From: Comamonadaceae bacterium
GTDB lineage: Bacteria; Pseudomonadota; Gammaproteobacteria; Burkholderiales; Burkholderiaceae_C
Length of the DNA: 15,803 nucleotides
Assembly: GCA_024642025.1 (NCBI GenBank)
Contig: JAHEBY010000015.1
Location: 1-15,803 of the forward strand
Reading direction: 5' to 3'
The notes beneath the pieces were generated by a model. That model saw nothing but the letters and a program-made list of their open reading frames with translations, searched no databases and was not told where the DNA came from. Below are positions 1 to 7,874 of the stretch, in pieces. The translations under genes and the position numbers were made by a program. Numbering within the stretch: position 1 is the stretch's first letter; each line of letters opens with the position of its first letter.

Positions 1-70
1 CCTTCAGACGAAACGTCACCAGTTGAATCACCGGATCACCGGTAACGCTCTCCACTGCGGTATTGCTCAT
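1..70 (-). CDS. CheW-like chemotaxis coupling protein, N-terminus only (runs off left edge)
   Basis: Only the first 23 codons are visible. They begin with ATG at 70-68 and read MSNTAVESVTGDPVIQLVTF then RLK. A good Shine-Dalgarno GGAG (81-78) lies 7 bases upstream. The segment DPVIQLVTFRL resembles the start of CheW-domain proteins, where a short polar leader is followed by a first beta strand of the type D-P-[VI]-[LI]-Q-x-V-T-F-[RK]-L. CheW proteins couple chemoreceptors to the CheA kinase. Identification rests on about a dozen residues recalled from the family, so it is tentative. The last 35 bases of the acyl-CoA dehydrogenase reading frame overlap this start in another frame. That is unusual for unrelated functions and is discussed as a finding. 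Confidence 0.5.
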   Translation of the reverse strand, partial: MSNTAVESVTGDPVIQLVTFRLK

Positions 71-1646
71 TTAGTGTCTCCGTATGCGCCGGATGTGGTC
101 TGTCAAAAGATCGTCTCAGGACGCCGCCGAACCTGATCGCTGCACTATCCACAAATGCTTCGCGAGCGGCCTTCAGGCGTTTGGCGACGGCTTTTGCATC
201 GGAACTGCCGTTGTCCAACAGCTCACGCTCCGTGGTTTCAACCTGTGCAGCAATGGCTTTGGCAGTCTGACCACCATCACGCGCCGTCTTGCGTCCAACC
301 AGGTCATTGGCCTGAATGGCGGTTGTGCCTTCGTAAATGGTCAGAATCTTGGCGTCGCGATAATACTGCGCGGCCCCTGTTTCTTCAATGAAGCCCATAC
401 CGCCATGAACCTGCACGCCCAGCGACGTGACCTCAAGACTCGACTCGGTGCTGTAGCCCTTCACGAGTGGCACCAGGTATTCATAAAACGCCGCGTTCTG
501 CTTGCGCACGTCGGCATCCGGATGGTGGTGCGCGGCGTCATAGGCAGCGGCGGCCACCGATGCCATGGCCCTGCAACCCTCGGTCGTGGCACGCATGGTC
601 ATCAGCATGCGGCGCACGTCCGGGTGGTGAATGATGGGCGCACTGGCTGCAATGGAACCATCCACGGGTCGGCTTTGCACCCGATCCCGCGCAAACTGGG
701 CTGCCTTTTGATAGGCCCGTTCGGAGATCGCAATGCCTTGAACGCCGACCGCATAACGCGCAGCGTTCATCATGATGAACATGTATTCGAGGCCACGGTT
801 CTCTTCGCCCACGATATAACCCACAGCGCCGGATTTGTCGCCGTACTGGAGCACGGCTGTTGGGCTGGCCTTGATGCCCAGCTTGTGCTCGATACTCACG
901 CAGTGCACGTCGTTGCGCTGACCCAGTGAGCCGTCGGGCTTGACCAGAAACTTGGGCACCACAAAGAGGCTGATGCCCTTGACACCCGCAGGCGCGCCCT
1001 CCACCCGCGCGAGCACCAGGTGCACGATGTTTTCGGCCATGTCATGCTCGCCGTAGGTGATGAAGATCTTGGTGCCAAAAATCTTGTAGGTGCCGTCAGC
1101 CTGAGGCTCTGCCCGGCTGCGCACCATGGCCAGATCGGAACCGGCTTGCGGCTCGGTCAGGTTCATGGTGCCGGTCCACTTGCCGCTCACCAGATTTTCC
1201 AGATAGGTCGTTTTGAGCGCATCCGAACCAGCCGTCAGCAGGGCCTCAATGGCGCCGTCTGACAGCAAGGGACACAGTGCAAAACTCATGTTGGCGCTGT
1301 TGACCATCTCAATACAGGCAGCACCAATGGTTTTGGGCAAACCCTGGCCACCAAAATCAACCGGATGCTGCAAGCCCTGCCAGCCTCCCTGCGCAAACTG
1401 GGCAAAGGCGTCCTTGAAACCGGGTGTCGTGGTGACCTTGCCACCGTGGAATGAAGACGGGTTTTTGTCGCCTTCCCAGTTCAAGGGCGACAGAACGCCC
1501 TCATTGAATTTGGCCGCTTCCTCAAGCACCGCCTGTGCGGTGTCAAAGCCGGCGTCCTCGAAACCCGGCAATTGCGCTATAGCCTCAATGTTGGCCAGAT
1601 GCCGGATATTGAACAGCATGTCCTTGACAGGCGCGGTGTAACTCAT
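36..1646 (-). CDS. Acyl-CoA dehydrogenase (ETF-linked), C-terminus replaced/truncated
   Basis: This is a flavoprotein that oxidises acyl-CoA to trans-2-enoyl-CoA and hands electrons to EtfAB, encoded just upstream. The 536-residue frame shows acyl-CoA dehydrogenase signature 1 (MNLTEPQAGSD, 161-171) and signature 2 (QVHGGMGFIEETGAAQYYRD, 412-431). IYEGTTAIQ follows with the likely catalytic base Glu439. The start ATG at 1646 has GGAG 7 bases upstream. The family with this architecture (a roughly 600-residue FadE-like form with an extra C-terminal helical domain) should continue about 95-100 residues beyond KAAREAFVD (ending at residue 500). Instead the frame reads 36 unrelated residues rich in Arg and His and stops at 36. 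The other two minus-strand frames hit stops within the junction region and do not restore the family sequence, so a simple frameshift does not explain it. The catalytic core is intact; folding of the C-terminal domain is doubtful. Confidence 0.87.
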   Translation of the reverse strand: MSYTAPVKDMLFNIRHLANIEAIAQLPGFEDAGFDTAQAVLEEAAKFNEGVLSPLNWEGDKNPSSFHGGKVTTTPGFKDAFAQFAQGGWQGLQHPVDFGGQGLPKTIGAACIEMVNSANMSFALCPLLSDGAIEALLTAGSDALKTTYLENLVSGKWTGTMNLTEPQAGSDLAMVRSRAEPQADGTYKIFGTKIFITYGEHDMAENIVHLVLARVEGAPAGVKGISLFVVPKFLVKPDGSLGQRNDVHCVSIEHKLGIKASPTAVLQYGDKSGAVGYIVGEENRGLEYMFIMMNAARYAVGVQGIAISERAYQKAAQFARDRVQSRPVDGSIAASAPIIHHPDVRRMLMTMRATTEGCRAMASVAAAAYDAAHHHPDADVRKQNAAFYEYLVPLVKGYSTESSLEVTSLGVQVHGGMGFIEETGAAQYYRDAKILTIYEGTTAIQANDLVGRKTARDGGQTAKAIAAQVETTERELLDNGSSDAKAVAKRLKAAREAFVDSAAIRFGGVLRRSFDRPHPAHTETLNEQYRSGERYR

Positions 1647-1661
1647 TTTTCATCTCCAGAT

Positions 1662-1705
1662 ACAAAAGTGCCGCTCATCCAGCAATCTGCCAGAGCGAGC
1701 GGCAC
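1662..1705 (-). terminator. Stem-loop with T-run between etfA and acyl-CoA dehydrogenase
   Basis: A perfect 9-base inverted repeat (GTGCCGCTC at 1668-1676 on the plus strand, GAGCGGCAC at 1697-1705) encloses a 20-base loop. Read on the minus strand, the direction of transcription, the stem is followed directly by TTTTGT. This looks like an intrinsic terminator or attenuator, although the loop is long and the T-run short. It lies inside an otherwise co-directional gene set and ends a few bases before the ribosome-binding site of the dehydrogenase. It could therefore lower dehydrogenase expression relative to etfBA, or act as an mRNA-stabilising stem. Confidence 0.5.
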
Positions 1706-1739
1706 GCACTTTAAAAGAAACGAATCGATGTCTGCGCGC

Positions 1740-2672
1740 CTACAACGCCGCAACCAGTTCGGGCACCGCTACAAACAGGTCAGCCTCCAGCCCATAGTCG
1801 GCCACAGAGAAAATCGGCGCCTCGGGGTCCTTGTTGATCGCCACAATGACTTTGGAATCTTTCATGCCTGCCAGGTGCTGGATGGCGCCGCTGATGCCAC
1901 AAGCCACATACAGCTGTGGCGCCACGATCTTGCCCGTCTGGCCAACCTGCCAATCATTAGGCGCGTAACCAGCGTCGACCGCGGCGCGCGACGCACCCAT
2001 GGCCGCACCCAGCTTGTCGGCCAGCGGTGTCATGACTTCGGCAAACTTCTCGCTGGAGCCCAGCGCGCGCCCCCCGCTCACAATGATTTTTGCGGCCGTC
2101 AACTCGGGGCGGTCGTTCTTGGCAATCTCGCTGCCCTTGAACACAGCCTGCGCGCTGGCCGCCACTGCCGCCACGGTTTCCACGCCAGCAGAACCACCGC
2201 TGTCAGCGGCCGGGTCGAAGCCGGTTGTGCGAACCGTAATCACCTTTGTGGCATCCAGGCTTTGCACAGTGGCTATTGCGTTACCCGCGTAAATGGGCCG
2301 CTCGAAAGTGTCTTCGCTCACCACCAGGGTTACGTCGGATATTTGCCCCACATCCAGTTTGGCTGCAACGCGCGGCGCAATGTTTTTGCCGGACGCGGTT
2401 GCCGCAAAAAGAATGTGGCTGTAATTCGCTGCAATAGCCAGAACCTGCGCGGCCATGTTCTCGGCAAGGGCATGCTCAAGGCCAGCGTCGTCCGCATGCA
2501 GCACCTTGGCCACGCCCGCAATCTTGGCGGCAGCAGCAGCAGCCGGGCCTGCTCCCGCACCGGCTACCAGCAGGTGCACATCGCCACCACATTTGGCAGC
2601 GGCAGTCACCACATTCAAAGTTGCAGGCCGTACGGAGGCATTGTCGTGTTCGGCAATAACGAGTGAAGTCAT
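1740..2672 (-). CDS. etfA: Electron transfer flavoprotein alpha subunit
   Basis: EtfA carries the FAD of the EtfAB heterodimer, which accepts electrons from acyl-CoA dehydrogenases and passes them to ETF:quinone oxidoreductase. It has 310 residues, a normal length. The N-terminal domain (about 1-185) includes an Ala-rich stretch at 43-50. The C-terminal FAD domain carries the family hallmarks SGGRALGSSEKF (199-210), GASRAAVDAGYAPNDWQVGQ (226-245), TGKIVAPQLYVACGISGAIQ (246-265) and INKDPEAPIFSVADYGLEAD (279-298). The gene follows etfB with 9 bases between stop and start. The Shine-Dalgarno AGGA overlaps the etfB stop codon, so translation is probably coupled. The product is cytoplasmic. Confidence 0.97.
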   Translation of the reverse strand: MTSLVIAEHDNASVRPATLNVVTAAAKCGGDVHLLVAGAGAGPAAAAAAKIAGVAKVLHADDAGLEHALAENMAAQVLAIAANYSHILFAATASGKNIAPRVAAKLDVGQISDVTLVVSEDTFERPIYAGNAIATVQSLDATKVITVRTTGFDPAADSGGSAGVETVAAVAASAQAVFKGSEIAKNDRPELTAAKIIVSGGRALGSSEKFAEVMTPLADKLGAAMGASRAAVDAGYAPNDWQVGQTGKIVAPQLYVACGISGAIQHLAGMKDSKVIVAINKDPEAPIFSVADYGLEADLFVAVPELVAAL

Positions 2673-2681
2673 ACAGTTGTC

Positions 2682-3431
2682 CTAGATTACTTTGGAAACG
2701 TTCTTGAGCTTGTCGACCAGTGTGGCGACATCGGGCACCTTGATGCCTGCGCTGCGTTGTGGCGGCTCTTTCACGCTCAGGGTTTTCAGGTGCGCCTTGA
2801 TGTCCACACCCAAGTCGGCCGGCTTGACCACATCCATCTGCTTCTTCTTGGCCTTCATGATGTTGGGCAGCGTGACATAGCGCGGTTCGTTCAGGCGCAA
2901 GTCCGTGGTGATCACAGCAGGGAGCGTAAGCGTTACGGTTTCAAGGCCGCCATCCACTTCGCGAGTCACATTAACTTTGTCGCCCGTCACCTCCACCTTG
3001 CTGGCAAACGTGGCTTGAGGCAGGTCACACAGAGCAGCCAGCATCTGGCCGGTCTGGTTGCAGTCGTCATCAATCGCCTGCTTGCCCAAAATCACCAGCC
3101 CGGGCTGCTCTTTCTCTACAAGCGCCTTGAGCAGCTTGGCAACCGCCAGCGGCTGCAGTTCGTCCGGAGTTTCAACCAGAATCGCCCGGTCTGCGCCGAT
3201 GGCCATCGCGGTACGAAGCGTCTCCTGGCACTGCGTCACACCGCAAGACACCGCGATAACTTCGGTCGCCGCACCCTTCTCCTTCAGGCGCACCGCTTCT
3301 TCAATGGCGATCTCGTCGAACGGATTCATGCTCATCTTGACATTGGCGATGTCCACGCCGGTACCGTCAGACTTGACGCGCACCTTGACGTTGTAATCGA
3401 CCACGCGTTTCACGGGAACCAGAACTTTCAT
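2682..3431 (-). CDS. etfB: Electron transfer flavoprotein beta subunit
   Basis: EtfB is the partner of EtfA and holds the AMP/nucleotide site of the heterodimer. It has 249 residues, standard for the family. The start MKVLVPVKRVVDYNVKVRVK is typical. MNPFDEIAIEEAVRLKEKG (35-53), GKQAIDDDCNQTGQMLAALC (116-135) and LNEPRYVTLPNIMKAKKK (180-197) are conserved family segments. The start ATG has GGAG 9 bases upstream. It is the first gene of the etfB-etfA-acyl-CoA dehydrogenase set, with a 166-base upstream gap that should hold the promoter. Confidence 0.97.
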   Translation of the reverse strand: MKVLVPVKRVVDYNVKVRVKSDGTGVDIANVKMSMNPFDEIAIEEAVRLKEKGAATEVIAVSCGVTQCQETLRTAMAIGADRAILVETPDELQPLAVAKLLKALVEKEQPGLVILGKQAIDDDCNQTGQMLAALCDLPQATFASKVEVTGDKVNVTREVDGGLETVTLTLPAVITTDLRLNEPRYVTLPNIMKAKKKQMDVVKPADLGVDIKAHLKTLSVKEPPQRSAGIKVPDVATLVDKLKNVSKVI

Positions 3432-3478
3432 CAGGGAAACTCCATTGAATAATTGAACTTTTATCAGGCAGCTAAAAC

Positions 3479-3508
3479 ATTCTAGGCTTCAACACCCTGC
3501 GGTCGCCA
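3479..3508 (-). promoter_or_regulatory. Possible sigma-70-type promoter for etfBA
   Basis: In the only sizeable gap upstream of etfB, the minus strand reads TAGAAT (3484-3479, 5 of 6 to the -10 consensus). A poor -35 match TGGCGA (3508-3503) lies 18 bases before it. This would give a leader of about 40-50 bases. The -35 is weak and nothing else supports the site. Confidence 0.25.
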
Positions 3509-3597
3509 TTTGCCTAATGTGCCGAGGGCTTCCCCGTGGGAAACGGGATAGAAGATGCCGCAGAAATTACAAAATAGAACGATCGTGCTTTTTTGAA

Positions 3598-4938
3598 TTA
3601 TACAGGTATGTGCGACGACCTCGCCGCGCTGGCATCGGCCGGGGAAATATGTAACACCCGCTGCGGATAAGGAATGACGATTCCGTGCTCGCGCAGCGAC
3701 TTGAGAACCGCGTGATTGACCTCGGAACGCAAATTGAGTTGCCCATTGTGCGGATCGTCAATCCAGTAGCCCAACGTGAACTCCAGTCCGTCGGCACCAA
3801 ACGCCGACAGCGCGGCGGCAGGCTCTGGCGTTTTAAGTACCCTTTTTTGAGCAGCCGCCGCCTCGGTAAGCAGCCGGTCCACCAGTTCCACGTCGCTGTC
3901 GTAGGCGACCGAAACCACTGTGGACTGCCAGACCATGCGGTCAGCCAGGGACAGGTTTTCCACACGCTGCGTGATGAACATTTCGTTGGGCACAATGGAT
4001 TCCCGCCCCGCCAGCGACCGCACGATGGAATAACGCGTGTTGATTGCTGTAATGGCACCCTCAAATCCGTCAATGCGGATGTTGTCGCCTATGCGCACGC
4101 TGCGCTCGGCCAAGATTACGAATCCGCTCACGTAATTGGCAGCCAGCTTCTGCAAGCCAAAACCAATGCCTACCCCAATGGCACCGCCCAAAACGGATAG
4201 TGCTGTCAGGTCAATCCCCACAGCAGACAGCGCCAACAGAAGGCCCACCAGCACCAGCACCGCCCGGGTGGCATTGCTGATGGCTTTGCGCAGTGACAAC
4301 TGGCTGCCCGTAGCCGTTCGCAACAGGCGCGACTCGATGCCGGCAGATATCCATAGCGTGATGATCAGCACACCGCCCGCCGTAAGCGCCCCTTCAATAA
4401 GCGTGCGAATAGAGAGCGTTGACCCACCAACGGTCCATTTGATTTGATCAAGTTCGTTCAACAGCAGTGGCAGCAAGCCGCTGACCCACAGCACCATGGC
4501 AAGCCATGCCGCCCAGGATATGGTGCGCTCCAGCGCGCGCACCATGGGCGCATTTTCAAATGCCACCTGCAAAACCTTGACGCCGGTCCGAATCAAGACC
4601 AGCGCCACGAGCACGGGAACGGCAATCTTGAGAATCACCAACACCGGCATCCATCGCATCAGGAGCGCGCGCGAGGCAAACGCGAGACACAAGAGCACAA
4701 GCGGGAACATCACGCCATCAATGATCTTCCGGCCGAACCAGATGGATTTGTAATTGCTGCCATGCGTGACGTGAAGGGTCAACCGCACCGCAAACCAGGC
4801 CACGACCACGCAAACCAGCAGCACACCAATTTCCACCAGTGCGGCTGTCTGCGTGAGAGCGCCGAACCACGCGTCAAAATCCTCAATGGGCGGAGGTGGC
4901 AGTCCTTCGTTCGACGCCATACTGATGCTTGTACTCAT
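3598..4938 (-). CDS. MscS-family mechanosensitive ion channel
   Basis: This is a membrane channel predicted to open under membrane tension and release solutes on osmotic downshock. It has 446 residues, longer than E. coli MscS (286). Extra N-terminal membrane segments lie near 32-55, 72-93, 97-121, 138-160 and 179-200, before the MscS core. The core has a membrane segment near 223-241. The Gly/Ala-rich pore helix follows (GGAIGVGIGFGLQKLAANYV, 251-270). The beta domain comes next (ERSVRIGDNIRIDGFEGAIT, 279-298, then RESIVPNEMFITQRVENLSL, 312-331). The C-terminal alpha/beta region runs to YPQRVLHI. No strong Shine-Dalgarno precedes the ATG at 4938; Met7 is an alternative start. It follows the amidohydrolase gene by 45 bases and may be co-transcribed with it. 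Confidence 0.92.
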   Translation of the reverse strand: MSTSISMASNEGLPPPPIEDFDAWFGALTQTAALVEIGVLLVCVVVAWFAVRLTLHVTHGSNYKSIWFGRKIIDGVMFPLVLLCLAFASRALLMRWMPVLVILKIAVPVLVALVLIRTGVKVLQVAFENAPMVRALERTISWAAWLAMVLWVSGLLPLLLNELDQIKWTVGGSTLSIRTLIEGALTAGGVLIITLWISAGIESRLLRTATGSQLSLRKAISNATRAVLVLVGLLLALSAVGIDLTALSVLGGAIGVGIGFGLQKLAANYVSGFVILAERSVRIGDNIRIDGFEGAITAINTRYSIVRSLAGRESIVPNEMFITQRVENLSLADRMVWQSTVVSVAYDSDVELVDRLLTEAAAAQKRVLKTPEPAAALSAFGADGLEFTLGYWIDDPHNGQLNLRSEVNHAVLKSLREHGIVIPYPQRVLHISPADASAARSSHIPV

Positions 4939-4983
4939 CTTGACACTTCAACAGAAAGAGCGAATGCCTGTCCCGGCGCGTGA

Positions 4984-5937
4984 TTACACATCGGCAAGGA
5001 CCCGCAAGTGCGCCTCCACGCTGCGGCCCAGCGCGCTCAGGTTGTAGCCGCCTTCCAGACACGAAACAATGCGTTTGCCGGCGTGACGGGCAGCAACATC
5101 TTTTAGCCGTTGAGTGATCCAGGCGTAATCCTGCTCCACCAGGCCCATCTGGCCCAGATCGTCTTCACGGTGGGCATCAAAACCCGCGCTAATAAATATC
5201 ATTTCCGGTCGGTGCGCCTCAAGCCGCGGAATCCAGTGCTTTGTGATCAGGTCGCGCACCATCTCGCCCTTGGTATAGGCGGGAACAGGCAGGTTCACCA
5301 GGTTGTCGGCCCCGGAACGGGAGCCACCGTGCGGATAAAACGGGTGCTGGTAAAAACTGACCATCAGGATGCGGTCATCACCAGCGACGATGTCCTCGGT
5401 GCCATTGCCGTGGTGAACATCAAAATCAACAATTGCAACCCGCTGCAGACCGTGGCGCTCCAGCGCGTACTTTGCCGCGATCGCAACGTTATTGAAAATA
5501 CAAAAACCCATCGCCTTGTCGTGACAGGCATGGTGCCCCGGAGGGCGCACGGCGCAAAACGCGTTTTCCAGCTCACCGGCCATCACGGCATCCGTCGCAG
5601 CAATAGCGGCACCCGAGGCCCGCAAAATGGCATCCCAGGTCTTGGCATTCATGGCCGTGTCGGGATCGACATACACATGGCTTGGGCCACCCGCGTCAAG
5701 GTCTTCCCGCAGGCTGTCGCTCATGCCACGCATGGCGTAGACGTGGGTGCGGCTGTGGGCGAGTTCAATATCGACCAGCGGGGCCATGGGCGCTTCCCGC
5801 CGATCCAGCACATCGGCCACGCCGCTGATCAGCAGGCGGTCTTCTATGGCGTCGAGTCTTTCAGGGCATTCCGGGTGACCCCGACCCATTTCATGGGCGC
5901 GACAGTCGGGATGAGTAAAGTATCCGGTCTTATTCAC
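4984..5937 (-). CDS. Histone deacetylase-family zinc amidohydrolase
   Basis: A cytoplasmic enzyme of the arginase/deacetylase fold that hydrolyses acetyl-amide bonds. In bacteria this group includes acetylpolyamine amidohydrolases and AcuC-like protein deacetylases; the substrate cannot be told from sequence. It has 317 residues. Family motifs are HPECPERLDAI (21-31), PPGHHACHDKAMGFCIFNN (132-150, with the His135-His136 pair), VDFDVHHGNGTED (170-182), SAGFDAHREDDLG (250-262) and LEGGYN (294-299). Predicted zinc ligands are Asp173, His175 and Asp254, and Tyr298 is the likely transition-state tyrosine; all are present. The start is GTG (5937-5935) with GAGG about 7 bases upstream. Only 42 bases separate it from the divergent MoxR gene. 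Confidence 0.93.
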   Translation of the reverse strand: MNKTGYFTHPDCRAHEMGRGHPECPERLDAIEDRLLISGVADVLDRREAPMAPLVDIELAHSRTHVYAMRGMSDSLREDLDAGGPSHVYVDPDTAMNAKTWDAILRASGAAIAATDAVMAGELENAFCAVRPPGHHACHDKAMGFCIFNNVAIAAKYALERHGLQRVAIVDFDVHHGNGTEDIVAGDDRILMVSFYQHPFYPHGGSRSGADNLVNLPVPAYTKGEMVRDLITKHWIPRLEAHRPEMIFISAGFDAHREDDLGQMGLVEQDYAWITQRLKDVAARHAGKRIVSCLEGGYNLSALGRSVEAHLRVLADV

Positions 5938-5979
5938 TTGATTGCCTCTGCCTCAAAGAATTCGGTTAACGTCCATGCC

Positions 5980-6900
5980 ATGAATTCACAACAAAAACTT
6001 CGGGAAATACTGGATCAGCTTAACACGGTCATTGTTGGAAAACCGACCCAGATTCAGGACTGTGTGGCCTGTCTGCTGGCCGGCGGGCACCTGCTGATCG
6101 AGGATGTTCCGGGCGTCGGCAAAACGACGTTGGCCCATGCGCTGGCCAAGACCTTTGGCCTGCAGTTTTCGAGGGTGCAGTTCACCTCAGACCTGATGCC
6201 CAGCGATCTGTCTGGCGTGTCGATTTATGAGCGGGGCAAGGAGGCCTTTGTTTTTCACGCCGGACCGCTGTTTGCCCAGGTCTTGCTGGCAGACGAAATC
6301 AATCGCGCCAGCCCCAAAACCCAAAGCGCCCTGCTGGAAGCCATGGAAGAGAAGCAGGTCACGGTTGAGGGTGAAACGCGCGCCCTGCCCGAGCCGTTCT
6401 TTGTCATCGCCACCCAAAATCCTCACGACCAACTGGGCACTTATGCCCTGCCGGAATCCCAACTGGACCGGTTTCTGATGCGCATCTCCCTGGGTTACCC
6501 GGACCGCGGCGCCGAGCGTGAACTGCTGACGGGCCGCGACCGGCGCGACGTGGTGAACGCGCTGCCGGGCCTGCTGAACCCGGCCGAGTTGGCTCAGCTT
6601 CAGCAAACCGTGCTGCAGGTCCATGCGGCAGCGCCGCTGCTCAACTACGTACAGGACCTGATTGCTGCCACCCGCTCTGGCCAGTGGTTTTTGCAGGGTT
6701 TGAGCCCGCGTGCGGGCATTGCCGTGGTGCGCGCGGCCAAGGCACAGGCTCTGCTGGGCGGGCGCGATTATGTGGCGCCTGACGATGTGCAGGCCATCCT
6801 GCCGCAAACCGTTGGCCACCGGTTGATTCCGGTTGGCGACGCGGGGCGTGGCTCGGTCGAGCAGGTGCGCGCCATGATTGAGGCGGTACCACTGCCATGA
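5980..6900 (+). CDS. MoxR-family AAA+ ATPase
   Basis: A cytoplasmic chaperone-like ATPase of 306 residues, usually encoded with DUF58 and transglutaminase proteins. Walker A is DVPGVGKTT (42-50), Walker B LLADEINRA (102-110), sensor 1 ATQNP (144-148), and sensor 2 lies around SPRAG (242-246). The family segment QLNTVIVGK sits at 13-21. The reading frame stays open far upstream, opposite the amidohydrolase gene, so the start was chosen by family alignment: ATG at 5980. No clear Shine-Dalgarno precedes it. An in-frame ATG at 5911 would add 23 residues and overlap the divergent gene. It is the first gene of a four-gene operon, and its stop overlaps the next start by 4 bases (ATGA). Confidence 0.93.
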   Translation: MNSQQKLREILDQLNTVIVGKPTQIQDCVACLLAGGHLLIEDVPGVGKTTLAHALAKTFGLQFSRVQFTSDLMPSDLSGVSIYERGKEAFVFHAGPLFAQVLLADEINRASPKTQSALLEAMEEKQVTVEGETRALPEPFFVIATQNPHDQLGTYALPESQLDRFLMRISLGYPDRGAERELLTGRDRRDVVNALPGLLNPAELAQLQQTVLQVHAAAPLLNYVQDLIAATRSGQWFLQGLSPRAGIAVVRAAKAQALLGGRDYVAPDDVQAILPQTVGHRLIPVGDAGRGSVEQVRAMIEAVPLP

Positions 6901-7874
6901 GCATTTTGCTGGCGTCCGCCTGGAACCCGGCAGCACGGGTCAGGCGCCGCGTGCAGCACTGGTTTGAGGCCCGCCTGTCGCCCCGCGACAGCGTGACGCT
7001 GACGCAGCGCAACGTGTATATCCTGCCGACCCGTGCGGGCTTCATGCTCGGCGCCACGCTGGCCGTGCTGTTGATTTCCTCCATCAATTACCAGCTGAAT
7101 CTGGGTTACCTGCTGACCTTTCTGCTGGCCGGCAGTGCCGTTGTGGGTATGCATGTCTGTCACGGCACGCTGCGCGGACTTACTATGCATTTGATAGCTC
7201 CTGACGCATGTTTCATAGGGGCTAACGCCACATTTGGCATACAAATCAACGGCAACAGGGCACGTACGCGCTACGGTATCGGATTGAGTGTGATGGGTTC
7301 TGGCCACTGGGCCTGGACCGATGTACCCGCCGACGGCAGTGCCACGGTCCATGTGGCGTTCAAGCCCGAAAAGCGGGGCTTGCTCACCGTACCCACGCTC
7401 ACGGCGGAAACCCGCTTCCCGCTCGGCACCTTTCGCGTCTGGACCGTCTGGCGACCCGCGGCCAAGGTGTGGGTCTATCCCGCGCCGGAGCCTTTTGCAC
7501 CACCCCTGCCTCCGGGCGAGCCGCGCGCGGGCGGCGCCAGCGGCTCCCAATCACGTGCCAGCGGCGAGTTTGAGGGTGTGCGCAGCTACCAGCGGGGCGA
7601 CCCGCTCAAGCTGATTGTGTGGAAAAAAGTGGCTAAAGCGGATGAACTGGTCAGCCGGGACACTGAACACATCCAGCGTCACGAATTGTGGTTGGACGCG
7701 AGCCAAACCGGTACACCCCACCCGGAGCTCAAAGTCTCGCGCCTATGCGCCTGGGTATTGCAGGCAGAAAAGGCGGGTATGGATTACGGCCTGCGCCTGC
7801 CCGGCAAGGAGCTGAAGCCGGCACACGGCGAGGCCCACAAACGGCATTGCCTGGAAGCGCTGGCCCTCGCATGA
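6897..7874 (+). CDS. DUF58 domain-containing membrane protein
   Basis: A 325-residue protein of unknown biochemical activity, found with MoxR and TgpA-like proteins. Two adjacent membrane segments (about 46-63 and 69-86) follow a basic N-terminus. A beta-rich region comes next, then the DUF58 hallmark GEFEGVRSYQRGDPLKLIVW (223-242) with KKVAKADELVSRDTE (243-257). The C-terminal part resembles a von Willebrand A-like fold by family knowledge. The start ATG overlaps the moxR stop and the stop overlaps the tgpA start, both as ATGA. Residues 96-117 are encoded by an AT-rich repeat shared with mltB and comEC. The frame is kept, so the protein is probably functional. Confidence 0.92.
   Translation: MSILLASAWNPAARVRRRVQHWFEARLSPRDSVTLTQRNVYILPTRAGFMLGATLAVLLISSINYQLNLGYLLTFLLAGSAVVGMHVCHGTLRGLTMHLIAPDACFIGANATFGIQINGNRARTRYGIGLSVMGSGHWAWTDVPADGSATVHVAFKPEKRGLLTVPTLTAETRFPLGTFRVWTVWRPAAKVWVYPAPEPFAPPLPPGEPRAGGASGSQSRASGEFEGVRSYQRGDPLKLIVWKKVAKADELVSRDTEHIQRHELWLDASQTGTPHPELKVSRLCAWVLQAEKAGMDYGLRLPGKELKPAHGEAHKRHCLEALALA
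7183..7246 (+). repeat. AT-rich in-frame dispersed repeat, copy A (inside DUF58 gene)
   Basis: This copy follows the pattern CTAT-N7-ATAGCT-N18-GGGGCTAA and aligns without gaps to copy B in mltB (27 of the first 43 bases identical by hand count). It is clearly more AT-rich than the flanking coding sequence. It starts with a short inverted repeat CTAT/ATAG. The host frame reads xCT ATG ... ATA GCT ... GGG GCT, the same frame as copies B and C. Confidence 0.6.

Noticed and set aside
78..106. TTGACA-like -35 box upstream of the CheW-like gene (106-101, minus strand)
   Set aside because: No acceptable -10 box lies at 15-18 bases; that position overlaps the ribosome-binding site.
84..929. Long open frame opposite the acyl-CoA dehydrogenase, and similar long antisense frames opposite etfA (1572-2666), tgpA (8678-9781) and comEC (14283-14816)
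   Set aside because: These mirror strongly supported genes in GC-rich DNA, have low-complexity compositions and show no recognisable family motif.
2530..2560. Short run of repeated Ala codons in etfA
   Set aside because: It falls in a normally Ala-rich part of the EtfA N-terminal domain and length and frame are intact.
3440..3485. Possible fourth copy of the AT-rich repeat upstream of etfB (TTTTAGCTGCCTG on the minus strand)
   Set aside because: The spacing is off by one base at the first block and the GGGGCT block is absent at the expected distance.
3571..3595. AT-rich imperfect palindrome around ACGATCGT just after the MscS-family gene, as a terminator
   Set aside because: The stem has two mismatches and very few G-C pairs, so it is too weak to call.
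5110..5979. N-terminal extension of the moxR frame upstream of 5980
   Set aside because: It lies opposite the well-supported amidohydrolase gene and has no MoxR-like sequence; MoxR proteins begin near the ATG at 5980.
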